A program made the translations under genes and the position numbers. The notes below the pieces were generated by a model that made no database searches, was not told where the DNA came from, and was given only the letters and a program-made list of their open reading frames with translations. 64,000 nt of DNA, from NCBI GenBank assembly GCA_964460305.1, contig CAYWRA010000001.1:18835-82834 (forward strand), in the 5' to 3' direction. Shown here piece by piece: positions 32,841 through 41,998 of this stretch (its first letter is position 1; each line of letters begins with the position of its first letter). Source of the DNA: JAPLCX01 sp964460305 (lineage in GTDB: Bacteria > Auribacterota > Tritonobacteria > UBA1439).

Positions 32841-34562
32841 ATGCGAACAAAAGTCGTTTTAATACAACCTCCTTTCCCCGCCAATGAGAGACATAAGAAG
32901 GTGATGCCATTGGGGTTGGCATACCTTGCGGCCTATCTGCGGCGTCATCTTCCCGAGGTTGAGATCGCCATCATCGATGCCCAGGCGGCAAACCTGCCTC
33001 TCAGCGCGATCCTCGATCGCATCGGCGCATCCCATGACCCGGAGTCGCTCATGATTGTGGGCGTTACGGTCTGGACGCTGCAGGCGCCGTTTGCGCACGA
33101 GCTTTCGTCGCAGATCAAGAAGAGATGGCCCGGCGCCGTAGTGGTCCATGGCGGAATACATGCCAGCATCTACCCCGAGGAATCACTGCGTTTTGCGGAC
33201 TATTGCATCGTGCGCGAGGGAGAGGCGGCGTTCACGGAGCTCGTCTCGGCGCTGGGGAGTGGGGGTGACGCGGCCGGAGTGAGGGGGTGCGCCCGGAAGG
33301 ACGGGGAGCGCGCCGTTGTAAATCCCCCGCGGGGATTCATCGAGGATCTCGATTCCCTGCCGTTCCCGGCATGGGACAAGCTGGACATGGGGCTGTACAA
33401 TACGCCACTCCATATCGTGGGTGGGCCCCGCGTTCCGGTCATAGGCTCGCGCGGCTGTCCGTATAATTGCATTTATTGCGGTTCGCCGTTTATGTGGCAG
33501 AGGAAACTGCGCTGGCGGTCGCCGGCGAACGTCGTCGCCGAGATGGGAGAGATCGTCAGGCGGTATCGGATCCCCCAGTTTCACTTCTGGGATGATAACC
33601 TGATGCTCGCGCGGGACTACATCGAGGGGTTGTGCGAGGGAATACTCAGTAACAATCTCTCGATACGGTGGACCGGCCTCACGAGGCCGTCGCACGTCAT
33701 CGAGCACGCGGACCTGATGCCGTTGCTGAAGCGCTCGGGCTGCATCGGCCTTGAGATCGGGATCGAAAGCGCCAACCCGCGCACGTTCGAGGAGATCGGC
33801 AAGAGCGAGGATCTCGATCAGATTACAAAAGTGGCCGAGCTGCACAAGCGACATGGCATGTATCCGATGTTTACCTATATGGCGTTCAATCCCGGTGAGA
33901 CGATATATGGTTACTGGCTGCAGGCGAGGTTTATTGATAAAATTCTCGATGGGCTTCCGGTCGCGGAACATTTTCATCAGACGAAATTGCCGCTCTACAT
34001 CGGCCAGTTCTGCACGCCGCATCCCGGGACCGTTCTTTTCCGCGACGCATCGAGCAAGGGCGTTATTTTGGCGAAGGGTTGGGGTGATTACTACCACCAC
34101 CAGATAAATTTCATACCCTACAGCCTCCTGGACGACGTACCGTTGAAATTGAAACGGCGATTGGACGATGTGTGCTATGCGCTGCTCAATTACCTGATCC
34201 AGGTGGCGCTATGGGAGGATTTCAACTGCGCGCGCCCCGAGAGCGGGCAGCGTGAAGAGCTCCGCCGCTTCAGGCGTTTTGCCGGCGCTTTTTACGGCAT
34301 GTGCCGTGGGCGCCGGTCCGTCAGGCAGATCGCGCTCGCCCTCGCGCAAAAACTTAAGCTTGCGGAGAGCGAGAGCCTGCGCTTTTCCGCCTTTCTTGCA
34401 TACGTGCTGGCGCAGATGGGATTGATCCGGTCGGCGAGGGATGAAGAGAGCGTGGCTATACGGGAACGGCACATCGCCGACTTGACGAACGTGCCACCGG
34501 CGCTCGCGCCAGCGGAGGGCCGGTTGTGGCTAGACAGGCTGTTGGCCTGGATCGTTCGTTGA
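32841..34562 (+). CDS. B12-binding radical SAM protein (1)
   Basis: A 573-residue protein with an N-terminal Rossmann-type cobalamin-binding domain (VVLIQPPFPANERHKKVMPL then GLAYLAAYL; the DxHxxG ligand motif is not seen). A radical SAM domain follows, with CPYNCIYCGSP near residue 210 for the 4Fe-4S cluster, and then a C-terminal region of about 150 residues without a recognised fold. ATG 32841 is preceded by the AAGGATTAAG hairpin. It may methylate or modify a sugar or lipid of the adjacent glycan; the substrate is not readable. Confidence 0.85.
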   Translation: MRTKVVLIQPPFPANERHKKVMPLGLAYLAAYLRRHLPEVEIAIIDAQAANLPLSAILDRIGASHDPESLMIVGVTVWTLQAPFAHELSSQIKKRWPGAVVVHGGIHASIYPEESLRFADYCIVREGEAAFTELVSALGSGGDAAGVRGCARKDGERAVVNPPRGFIEDLDSLPFPAWDKLDMGLYNTPLHIVGGPRVPVIGSRGCPYNCIYCGSPFMWQRKLRWRSPANVVAEMGEIVRRYRIPQFHFWDDNLMLARDYIEGLCEGILSNNLSIRWTGLTRPSHVIEHADLMPLLKRSGCIGLEIGIESANPRTFEEIGKSEDLDQITKVAELHKRHGMYPMFTYMAFNPGETIYGYWLQARFIDKILDGLPVAEHFHQTKLPLYIGQFCTPHPGTVLFRDASSKGVILAKGWGDYYHHQINFIPYSLLDDVPLKLKRRLDDVCYALLNYLIQVALWEDFNCARPESGQREELRRFRRFAGAFYGMCRGRRSVRQIALALAQKLKLAESESLRFSAFLAYVLAQMGLIRSARDEESVAIRERHIADLTNVPPALAPAEGRLWLDRLLAWIVR

Positions 34563-34696
34563 GGAAGAATAAGGAACCGCTGAGAGTACATGACAAATGT
34601 CAAATGACAAAACATAATAAGTCTTTGCCTTGTGGTCACTTGTAATCCATTTGTCATTTGTACTTTGGCATTTGTCATTCATAATACGAGGTGCCG
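34563..34696. repeat. CAAATGAC hairpin repeat before wzm
   Basis: GACAAATGTCAAATGACAAAAC (34591-34612, in two words) is answered by CATTTGTCATTTGTAC and GCATTTGTCATTC (34651-34680). This is the same family as at 13.7, 20.8, 49.9 and 52.4 kb. Confidence 0.75.
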
Positions 34697-35512
34697 ATGT
34701 TCAAACGACTGAGATACGTATTCTCGTGCTACGGAGAGCTGATTTCAAACCTTGCGGTTAAAAATCTCAAGGTGCAATACAAACATGCGATGCTGGGGTT
34801 CCTCTGGTCGCTGTTCATCCCGCTCGCGTTGATGGTTGTATTCTGGTTCGTCTTCGGTTTTTTGTTCAACCGGGGAGTGGGGCCGCTCTTTCTCATCTGC
34901 GCGCTCTTCCCCTGGACCTTCATGCAGATGAGCATTACGGGGGCGACCACGTCGATCGTGGACAGCCGCGACATCATACGGAAGGTCTATTTCCCGAAAG
35001 AGATCATCCCATTTTCGATCGTCGCTTCCAATTGCTTCAATTTTATGATCGCGTTGCTGCTTATGGTCGCCGGCGTAGTGGTAAAACGCATATGGGCGGG
35101 GGAGACGGAGATGATTACGATCGCTTATCTCTACCTGCCGCTCCTGCTCTGCCTCACCATATTGCTCGCGGCGGGCGTGGGGCTTCTGACCTCCTGCGCG
35201 CAGGTTTTTTTCCGGGACGTGCGTTATCTCGTAGAGATCGGCCTGCTCGTATGGTTCTATTTCTCGCCCGTCTTCTATCAGATCTCGATGGTGAAGCAGT
35301 ACAGCAGTAAGGTATTCCTGATCTACATGCTGAATCCGATGGCCGGTCTGATTACCCTCTACCGCGGAGTATTCCAGATCGGCGATCCGTTCAGCTGGTA
35401 TATTTCGCCGGTCTACCTCATCGCAACGACGACGGCGAGCATCCTGATCGTTTTTATCGTGGGGTACGGCCTGTTTATCTGGAAGGAGCGGGAGTTCGTA
35501 GATCTTGTTTGA
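34697..35512 (+). CDS. wzm: Polysaccharide ABC exporter permease (Wzm-type)
   Basis: A 271-residue ABC-2 type permease with six predicted membrane segments. It has the family N terminus KNLKVQYKHAMLGFLWSLFIP, then FLICALFPWTFMQ, DIIRKVYFPKEIIPFS, and LNPMAGLITLYRGVF near the C terminus. It should export a lipid-linked glycan (O-antigen, capsule or teichoic-like) with the ATPase at 35821. ATG 34697 was preferred over GTG 34691. Confidence 0.92.
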   Translation: MFKRLRYVFSCYGELISNLAVKNLKVQYKHAMLGFLWSLFIPLALMVVFWFVFGFLFNRGVGPLFLICALFPWTFMQMSITGATTSIVDSRDIIRKVYFPKEIIPFSIVASNCFNFMIALLLMVAGVVVKRIWAGETEMITIAYLYLPLLLCLTILLAAGVGLLTSCAQVFFRDVRYLVEIGLLVWFYFSPVFYQISMVKQYSSKVFLIYMLNPMAGLITLYRGVFQIGDPFSWYISPVYLIATTTASILIVFIVGYGLFIWKEREFVDLV

Positions 35513-35820
35513 AGAGTATTCAGGGTCAAACCTTTACTCTTTACTAAAGAGGACACATAGAGAAGGCGCTCCACAAGGTGGTCCCTTTGGGAGAGGTCAC
35601 TGGGGAATAAGATTCTCACAAAGAGTAAAAAAGGGGAAAGAGGAAAGGGGATATTATAAGGGGCTCTGACTACAGTTTTGCTGTGGTAATGCTCCCCTGA
35701 AAGGGCCCCTTGGAGGCGTGCCCTCAGTGATTATTCCTCCGTGTCCTATGTGGTTGTACATTGATATTGGGATTTGGGATTTACCAAGGGGATTGGGCTT
35801 TTCGTATCGGCGGTTGATGG
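35513..35820. repeat. Repeat mosaic between wzm and wzt
   Basis: CTTTACTCTTTACTAAAGAGG, GACACATAGAGAAGGCGC, CCCTTTGGGAG, CACAAAGAGTAAAAAAGGGG, TGAAAGGGCCCCTTGGAGG, and GTACATTGATATTGGG followed by ATTTGGGATTT in order. The arrangement repeats that of the gaps at 14.3, 24.9 and 26.9 kb. No gene is present, although the two exporter genes would normally be adjacent. Confidence 0.8.
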
Positions 35821-38148
35821 ATGGATCAGGCTATGAAGACAATGGATGGAACTGCAATCAGGCTTCAGGGGATGAGCAAGCATTACAGGGTCTATTTCGA
35901 AAAGCCGGCCCTGGTGCGGAGCCTCTTTCCATTCCTCTTCTCAGGGACGGGACACCATGAATTCTGGGCGCTGAGGGACGTCGATCTGGAGATCAAGAAG
36001 GGGGAGTGCATCGGCATTATCGGCCCCAATGGGGCGGGGAAATCGACGATCCTGAGCGTCCTGGCCGGCATTGCGGACCCCACCATCGGCTCGGTGCGGA
36101 TCGACGGGAAGATATCGGCGCTCCTCTCCCTGGGTGCGGGATTCCAGCCGGAGCTCACGGGTAGAGAGAACATCTACCTCAACGCGGCGATCCTCGGCAT
36201 GAAGCGGAGGCAGGTTGACGAGCTCATCGACAAGATCGTGGATTACGCCGGGATCGGCGAGTTCATCGATGCCAAGCTCAGCACGTATTCGGCCGGCATG
36301 AACATGCGCCTCGGCTTTGCCATCGCGGTGAACGTACCCTTCGACATTCTTCTCATCGACGAGATTCTCGCGGTGGGGGACATGGCGTTCCAGCAAAAAT
36401 GCTTCAAGACGATGCGGGAATTCACGGATGACGAGGGGAAAACGATCGTTTTCGTGTCACATGACATCGGCAGGATCGAGGAGATCTGTAGCCGGGCGGT
36501 TTGGCTGGAAAGGGGCGCTATAGAGGAGGTGGATTCGGCCGAGGTCGTGGTGAGAAAATATCGGCATCGGTACAGGCACAAGTTCGATCTTTTCGACCTT
36601 GGGCTCAAGAAGAAACAAAAGGAATACACGGCCGAGATCGACGTAGATGCCGGGCAGGTGCTGCGGCGGATACCCGANNNNNNNNNNGGCGCCAACGTGG
36701 ACTGGGTCGAGGAGGGAGCGCTTATATGGGACGGCGCGCGAGGAGAATTGAGTCAATCCCTGCTCCGCACCCTCCTCCCGTACCGGTTTACCATCATGCG
36801 CTACCCCGGCGGGCAGAGCGCCGACCATTTTCACTGGCGGGAGGCGATCGGCGAGGTGCGGAAACCGCAGATCAACGGGCACAACGGGCTCTCTCACCAT
36901 CCTTACTTCGGCCCCGATGAATTCGTAAAGTTCTGTCAAGCCCTCTCCGCCTCTCCCCTCATCACCCTCAATCTGGGTTCCGGGACGGCGGAGGAGGCGC
37001 TTGGATGGGCGCGGTACATGCGCGAGAAGGGTGTAGACGTCCCTTACTGGGAGCTCGGCCATGAGCTCTACTATGACGACTATCACAATCTCGGGCGCGA
37101 TTTTCCAATGAAGCCGGAAGATTATGCGGCTAGGAGCCTGAAGGTCGCCCGGGGGTTGAAGGAGATCTCCCCCGACTCGAAGATCATGTTCATCGGCTGT
37201 AAGGATACGGGCGCGTTTTCCCGCTATCGGTACGCTTACTGGAACGAGGCCGTGCTGCGGACCTGCGGGGACTATATCGATTACCTCTCGATCCACAATG
37301 CGACCGTCCCTATCATGAACATTACGCCGGCCTACGCGTTCCCCGAACTCGAAGATACGGCACGGGCATTGCTAGCCGCTCCGCTTTATGTGGAGGACAA
37401 CCTGAATAAAGTCGTCTCCGAGATCGCGGGGCTCCCCCGATCCGCCGACATCAAGATAGCGGTGACCGACTACAGCGCGATGTTCACCGATATCCCTCAC
37501 GTCGTACATGGAACACATACGGTGGAGGGGCGGCCCGAGGCGAGTATCGAGTGGGAGAGGAATACCTATTGCGCGAGCGCGTTGTTTGAAGCGATGCTCC
37601 TGAATCTTTTTATCCGGCGGAGCGAGGTCGAGGTTGCATGCCGTTTCTCACTCCTCAGCCGGATATATTCGGCCATTTACCGCTATGCGGACGGGAGATG
37701 GATAGCGACCCCGCAGGCGTTCGTCCATACGCTGTACAATCGGTTGGCGGGGCATCTGCTTGTCCAATCGTCGGCATCGGTCGACAGCTTTGACTCTCCC
37801 GCCATCGGAATCATCCCCGCCCAGAAGGGGGTGTCTTTGCTTGACTGCCTGGCCGCTAAAACAAGGGACGGTTCCAAGCTCCTCCTCTACATCGTGAATC
37901 GGAACATCGAGAGCGGAGTGCGCGCCGCGATTCATATAAAGGGATTCGCCCCGAAGCAGGCGACCGTTAAAACCATTGAATCCCCGCAGTTTTATTCTCG
38001 CACCACCCAGGCTTCGTCGAACGTGAGCCTGCAGGAACGCACGGTTCCAACTTCGAGCCTCATGGAATCCGACAAGGGCCCTATACGGATCGATCTCCCC
38101 AGGCATTCGCTTATGCTCCTGGTTTTTGACAGAGAGGAGTGGCTCTGA
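35821..38148 (+). CDS. wzt: Wzt-type ABC ATPase fused to a GH51/39-like glycoside hydrolase domain
   Basis: A 775-residue protein. Residues 1-250 are a Wzt-like ATPase: Walker A GPNGAGKST (68-76), signature YSAGMNMRLGFA, Walker B ILLIDEILAVGD, and switch FVSHD. From about residue 272 (EIDVDAGQVLRRIP) a glycoside-hydrolase-like TIM-barrel begins: GANVDWVEEGALIWD, FTIMRYPGGQ, PYWELGHELYYDD (Glu 415, GHE in place of the usual GNE), and AVTDYSAMF (Asp 550 where clan GH-A hydrolases have Glu). Ordinary Wzt proteins end in a beta-sandwich that binds the glycan. A 10-N run at residues 286-289 keeps the frame, and the join lies before it. A degenerate, glycan-recognising role is inferred. Confidence 0.8.
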   Translation: MDQAMKTMDGTAIRLQGMSKHYRVYFEKPALVRSLFPFLFSGTGHHEFWALRDVDLEIKKGECIGIIGPNGAGKSTILSVLAGIADPTIGSVRIDGKISALLSLGAGFQPELTGRENIYLNAAILGMKRRQVDELIDKIVDYAGIGEFIDAKLSTYSAGMNMRLGFAIAVNVPFDILLIDEILAVGDMAFQQKCFKTMREFTDDEGKTIVFVSHDIGRIEEICSRAVWLERGAIEEVDSAEVVVRKYRHRYRHKFDLFDLGLKKKQKEYTAEIDVDAGQVLRRIPXXXXGANVDWVEEGALIWDGARGELSQSLLRTLLPYRFTIMRYPGGQSADHFHWREAIGEVRKPQINGHNGLSHHPYFGPDEFVKFCQALSASPLITLNLGSGTAEEALGWARYMREKGVDVPYWELGHELYYDDYHNLGRDFPMKPEDYAARSLKVARGLKEISPDSKIMFIGCKDTGAFSRYRYAYWNEAVLRTCGDYIDYLSIHNATVPIMNITPAYAFPELEDTARALLAAPLYVEDNLNKVVSEIAGLPRSADIKIAVTDYSAMFTDIPHVVHGTHTVEGRPEASIEWERNTYCASALFEAMLLNLFIRRSEVEVACRFSLLSRIYSAIYRYADGRWIATPQAFVHTLYNRLAGHLLVQSSASVDSFDSPAIGIIPAQKGVSLLDCLAAKTRDGSKLLLYIVNRNIESGVRAAIHIKGFAPKQATVKTIESPQFYSRTTQASSNVSLQERTVPTSSLMESDKGPIRIDLPRHSLMLLVFDREEWL
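36678..36687. other. 10-N ambiguity inside the wzt fusion gene
   Basis: Ten undetermined bases keep the frame and stand for four residues between RRIP and GANVDW. Related arabinofuranosidase N termini have about four residues there, so the length may be real rather than arbitrary. Confidence 0.9.
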
Positions 38149-38151
38149 TTT

Positions 38152-39279
38152 ATGAGCGTGCTCTTCATGGGCTTAAGCGGCCACAGCTATCCTTACGTTC
38201 GGGTGCGCTGCTACGGTTTTGCCGGCGAACTGGCGAGGCACGGCGTGCGGACCTCCGTCATCTCCTTCCGCGATCACCTGAGCGGCGGGCTCACCGAGCT
38301 GGAGATGTGGGACAGAAGCGACGGCCGGAAGATCGCCATGAATGTAAGGGCGGCCGGGCGCATTTTGAGAGAGAGACCAAGCCTGTTTTACGTCCAGAAG
38401 ATCCACTACAATGCGGCGGCGCCTTGCCTCCTCTCGCGATTGGGGATGGCGCCTTTCGTATTGGATTATGACGATTGGGACGAGGGGATCGAGTGCCTCT
38501 TTAAGAGCCGGTGGCTCAACAGGTTTTTTTGGGGGCATGGGCGCTACGCGGACATTCTCAAGGCAACGGCGGCGAGGGCGAGGGCCTGCATCGTTTCCTC
38601 GCGCTATCTGGAGGAACGGTTGACCGAATACAACAAGGCGGTGTGCCTGGTCCCGACGGGGGTTGATACGGGGACGTTCGCACCGGGCCCTCGACGCGCG
38701 GAATTTCGGAAGGTCGTCTTCGGCTGGAGCGGCGTCGTCTGGGGAGAGATGATGTTCGAGAACGTGTCATTCATGCTGGAATGCTTCCGACGCACGGCGA
38801 CGATGGGGGCGAACGTCGCTCTTAAGCTCGCCGGCGGCGGCCAGCTGATGCCGCGTGTGAAAGAGGTTATCTCACGGGATTATCGCGGACTGGACATAGC
38901 GGTGGCGGACTGGATTCCATACGAACGCATGCCTGAATTCCTCCGCGGCATCGACGTGGGCCTTCTCCCCCTGATCCGGAAAGGCGACCCCTGGGTGGAG
39001 GGGAAGAGCCCGACGAAATTCTTCGAGTACATGTCGATGGGTTTGCCAACCGTTGCGAGCCGCGTGGGCGAAATGAAACGGATTGTGTCGGACGGCGAGG
39101 ATGGTTTCCTGGCCGAGGGCGAGGATGAGTTTACCGAAAAGATGAGCCGGCTCGCAGCCGATGTTGACTTGAGGCAAAGCATGGGGTCCAGAGCGAGGAA
39201 GAAGGCGGTCGAGCAATATGATATAGGCATTCTGGGGAACCGCTTGTACGCTTTCTTGAACCGGGAGGGATTATGCTGA
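38152..39279 (+). CDS. GT4-like glycosyltransferase
   Basis: A 375-residue GT-B glycosyltransferase. The N-terminal domain begins LFMGLSGHSYPYVRVR. The C-terminal donor-binding domain has FGWSGVVWGEMMF, LLPLIRKGDPWVEGKSPTK and FEYMSMGLPTVASRVGEM (the EX7E-like region, with the second Glu changed by spacing). It starts three bases after the wzt fusion stop, so co-expression is likely. It probably builds the glycan exported by Wzm/Wzt; donor sugar unknown. Confidence 0.88.
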   Translation: MSVLFMGLSGHSYPYVRVRCYGFAGELARHGVRTSVISFRDHLSGGLTELEMWDRSDGRKIAMNVRAAGRILRERPSLFYVQKIHYNAAAPCLLSRLGMAPFVLDYDDWDEGIECLFKSRWLNRFFWGHGRYADILKATAARARACIVSSRYLEERLTEYNKAVCLVPTGVDTGTFAPGPRRAEFRKVVFGWSGVVWGEMMFENVSFMLECFRRTATMGANVALKLAGGGQLMPRVKEVISRDYRGLDIAVADWIPYERMPEFLRGIDVGLLPLIRKGDPWVEGKSPTKFFEYMSMGLPTVASRVGEMKRIVSDGEDGFLAEGEDEFTEKMSRLAADVDLRQSMGSRARKKAVEQYDIGILGNRLYAFLNREGLC

Positions 39280-39297
39280 TGTTCGCAAAACCCGATC

Positions 39298-40512
39298 TCA
39301 TCTGCTTGGTTTATCGAAGAGCGGCAGGTAGAAGTCCCGCATAATGCGGTCCCATTCGAACCTTTCCGCCCGCCTCCGTGCAGCAGCCCCCATTCTCACC
39401 CTGAGTTTTTTATCCTGGAGCAACAGGCGTATCTTTGCGGCGAGGGCGGTTACGTCGCCCGGAGGGACCAGAAAACCACTGGCGCCGTCCTCCACGATGA
39501 TCGGCAACCCGCCGATCCGTGAGGCAACCACCGGTCTCCCGCATGCCATTGCTTCGAGCGTCACTATACCGAATGGCTCCGGTCCCACCGATGGCACGAC
39601 GCATATATCGGCGCTCCTGTAGATTGCGGGGAGGTCCTCCTGTTTCCTCCAGGGGATGAATTCAATGGGCGTCCCTGATGGGGGAGAGGATCCCGCGACG
39701 GGAACCACCACCCTGAATTCGAGGCCTTCCTCTCGCAAGGCTTTCACCGCCTTTTCCATGATGTGGAAACCTTTGGTCCGGTCGTGCACCCGGCTCGTCA
39801 TGAGGATGACGGGGACGCCGCTCGACGCTGCTTGCCCCGGCGAAAATAGATTTGTGTCGATCCCGGAAGGGGTGATGGTTACGTTGGGCTGGTGGGGAGA
39901 TACGATCGTTTTGATTCGCTCGTTGTAGCAGAGTATGTGCGAGGCCTGGGCGAGCGCACGGGAGAGGATTCGCGGGTAGAACGGCGTGACGGCGAGCGCC
40001 GCGAACATTTCCTGTGAGAAGAGGGTCAGGCGCGTATAGTACCGGGAGTAGCGGAAGGTACAGGAGAGGCATTCCCGCATGCCGTCAAAAACGGTCCTCG
40101 GGCACGGCGCGTCGTTCCGGAAGAGGGTGCCTTGAAATTGTAGGCAGAAGCACTCGTATGCATAGAATCGCACGATGGGCCGGTGGCGTCTCAGGGCGCT
40201 GACGATATATGGTTTGAGGTGCCATCCGTCCGCGACGAACACGTGGTCGGGGCGGAAGTCGTCCACCGCGCGTGAGAACCGGCGCGGCGCCTGGATGAGG
40301 TTGAACGAGTACCGGGAGAAGGGTATCTTCGTGACGGCAAAAGGGAGATCGCCGGTGATTGCGCCCCTCGGAAAGAGTTCCCGGTAGTCGGGTACGAAGA
40401 GGCGGACGTCGTGGTGTGCGGCAAGGCGCGAGGCAATCTCCTTGACGTCAACCCGCGCTCCGCCGTCAGGGGGCCAGTTGAAAAGCAGATCGATAATTGC
40501 TATCCTTGACAT
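39298..40512 (-). CDS. GT4 family glycosyltransferase
   Basis: A 404-residue glycosyltransferase on the opposite strand from its neighbours. It begins MSRIAIIDLLFNWPPDGG and ends with a classical GT4 donor site: CVVPSVGPEPFGIVTLEAMA, CGRPVVASRIGGLPIIVEDG, and SGFLVPPGD. The start at 40512 gives this N terminus; an extension to 40614 has no support. A CxxC pair in the middle (RECLSCTFRYSRYY) is unusual for GT4 and may bind metal. Its stop is 18 bases from the convergent gene at 39279, and it is divergent from the SPASM gene. Confidence 0.9.
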   Translation of the reverse strand: MSRIAIIDLLFNWPPDGGARVDVKEIASRLAAHHDVRLFVPDYRELFPRGAITGDLPFAVTKIPFSRYSFNLIQAPRRFSRAVDDFRPDHVFVADGWHLKPYIVSALRRHRPIVRFYAYECFCLQFQGTLFRNDAPCPRTVFDGMRECLSCTFRYSRYYTRLTLFSQEMFAALAVTPFYPRILSRALAQASHILCYNERIKTIVSPHQPNVTITPSGIDTNLFSPGQAASSGVPVILMTSRVHDRTKGFHIMEKAVKALREEGLEFRVVVPVAGSSPPSGTPIEFIPWRKQEDLPAIYRSADICVVPSVGPEPFGIVTLEAMACGRPVVASRIGGLPIIVEDGASGFLVPPGDVTALAAKIRLLLQDKKLRVRMGAAARRRAERFEWDRIMRDFYLPLFDKPSR

Positions 40513-40735
40513 GTTGTCATTACCTATGGCGTGCCGCCAGCGCCTTGCTGCAAGCATACATTGTACTTTGAACGCATATGCTTGATCAATGGTGTTCAGG
40601 CCGCCGATGTGCATTGATCTTGTCCTATGGCTGGTGCGGGTGTGTCAGCCTGGGGCGTGGCGGCAGCCCCGCGCTGCGCCATAGGGATTCAGACTGTCAT
40701 CCCTTCGATTCCGGGGGAGAAAGTTGTACGCACAG

Positions 40736-41995
40736 ATGAGCGCCTCACGATTCTCCGTCCCAAGGATCAAGCGAGCCTTTGATACGGCCGGCACTTTAAA
40801 GAGGACGAATCCCATCTTTAGCGGTATCTACTCGGGGTTCAAGACCTTTGCCGGGCCTCTCCAGGCGCACATCGACCTCACCAATAGATGCGGCCTTAGG
40901 TGCATTTGCTGCTGGAACAGATCGCCTTTATTATCCGACTTGGATAGGCTCCCCGGCTGGGAAAAGTGGGAGATCGAGTATGACAGGGTGCTGAGGCTGG
41001 TCGATGAGTTGTCCTCCATGCAGGTGAAGCGGATCATTCTGAGCGGCGGCGGCGACCCCCTCTTTTATCCCCACCTCTTCGATGTTTTAAAGCACATACG
41101 CTCCAAGGGGATATCCAAGATGTTAGTGTCGAGCCTGACCGCCGCCACGTCCGATACCGTGCGGGAGATATTATCATCGGGGGCCGAACAGTTGCTTGTG
41201 AGCCTATGGGCCGCGACTCCTGAAACCTATTCGAAGGTGCATCCGGGGTGCACGGCAGCGGTTTTCGAGAGGGTGATTGCGTTTGTGAGAGAGCTGGTTG
41301 GCCGGCGGAGGGATCGCACGAGTCCGGAGCTTATTATAATGAACGTGATCACCAGCCTCAATTTTCATGAATTTCCTCAGATGATAGATCTCGCCGTACA
41401 ATTGGGCGCGAGCCGTGTATGGTTTCAGCTTGTTGACGTGCAGGTGGAATCGTTGCGGGGCCTTTTGCTTACCAGGGAACAGCTTGAATCTTTTGTCCGG
41501 TCCATCGACTCCGTCGAGTCTATCTATAAAGACCGGATAGCGCCGTGGCAACGGGAGATTCTGGATTTTACCCTGCTCCGGAGGAGGGCGCTCAATAGCC
41601 TCGCTCCCGGGGGGCATTATCAGTCGGACTTCATTGACGGCATCCCCTGCTACATGGGATGGGCCGAGACGAGGATACTCGCCAACGGCGACGTGTGTCC
41701 ATGTTGCAAAGCGGACCGTCACCCTCTCGGCAACATTCATACCGCCAGTTTCAGGGACGTATGGGATTCGCCGAGGTATAGAGAATTTAGGTGGAGGGCA
41801 AAAATGTTCTCAAAAGGCGATGCATACTTTAATAATATAAACTGCGGAAGGGCTTGTGATGACTGGGGCTTGAATGAATATACTTATGGCCAGTACAACG
41901 GATTCCTGGAGCGCTTGAAAAGTCTTGGACGTTGGGAACGGTTGTTCTGGAATCTCACGGTCAGGAATAGGTGGAGCACGGAAATCGCAGGGTGA
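40736..41995 (+). CDS. Radical SAM/SPASM protein
   Basis: A 419-residue protein with the radical SAM cluster motif CGLRCICCWN near residue 51, GGGDPLFYP, and a C-terminal SPASM-like region (NGDVCPCCKADRHPLGN and INCGRACDDWG) that could hold auxiliary iron-sulfur clusters. SPASM enzymes modify peptides or act as anaerobic maturases, or act on sugars as in 2-deoxy-scyllo-inosamine dehydrogenase; the glycan context favours the latter. ATG 40736 lacks a nearby site; TTG 40724 with GGAG four bases upstream is a real alternative. Confidence 0.85.
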   Translation: MSASRFSVPRIKRAFDTAGTLKRTNPIFSGIYSGFKTFAGPLQAHIDLTNRCGLRCICCWNRSPLLSDLDRLPGWEKWEIEYDRVLRLVDELSSMQVKRIILSGGGDPLFYPHLFDVLKHIRSKGISKMLVSSLTAATSDTVREILSSGAEQLLVSLWAATPETYSKVHPGCTAAVFERVIAFVRELVGRRRDRTSPELIIMNVITSLNFHEFPQMIDLAVQLGASRVWFQLVDVQVESLRGLLLTREQLESFVRSIDSVESIYKDRIAPWQREILDFTLLRRRALNSLAPGGHYQSDFIDGIPCYMGWAETRILANGDVCPCCKADRHPLGNIHTASFRDVWDSPRYREFRWRAKMFSKGDAYFNNINCGRACDDWGLNEYTYGQYNGFLERLKSLGRWERLFWNLTVRNRWSTEIAG

Positions 41996-41998
41996 GAG

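Noticed and set aside
36678..36687. N run as the cause of a false ATPase/hydrolase fusion
   Set aside because: The hydrolase-like sequence (EIDVDAGQVLRRIP) already begins before the N run and the frame is open on both sides, so the gap does not create the join.
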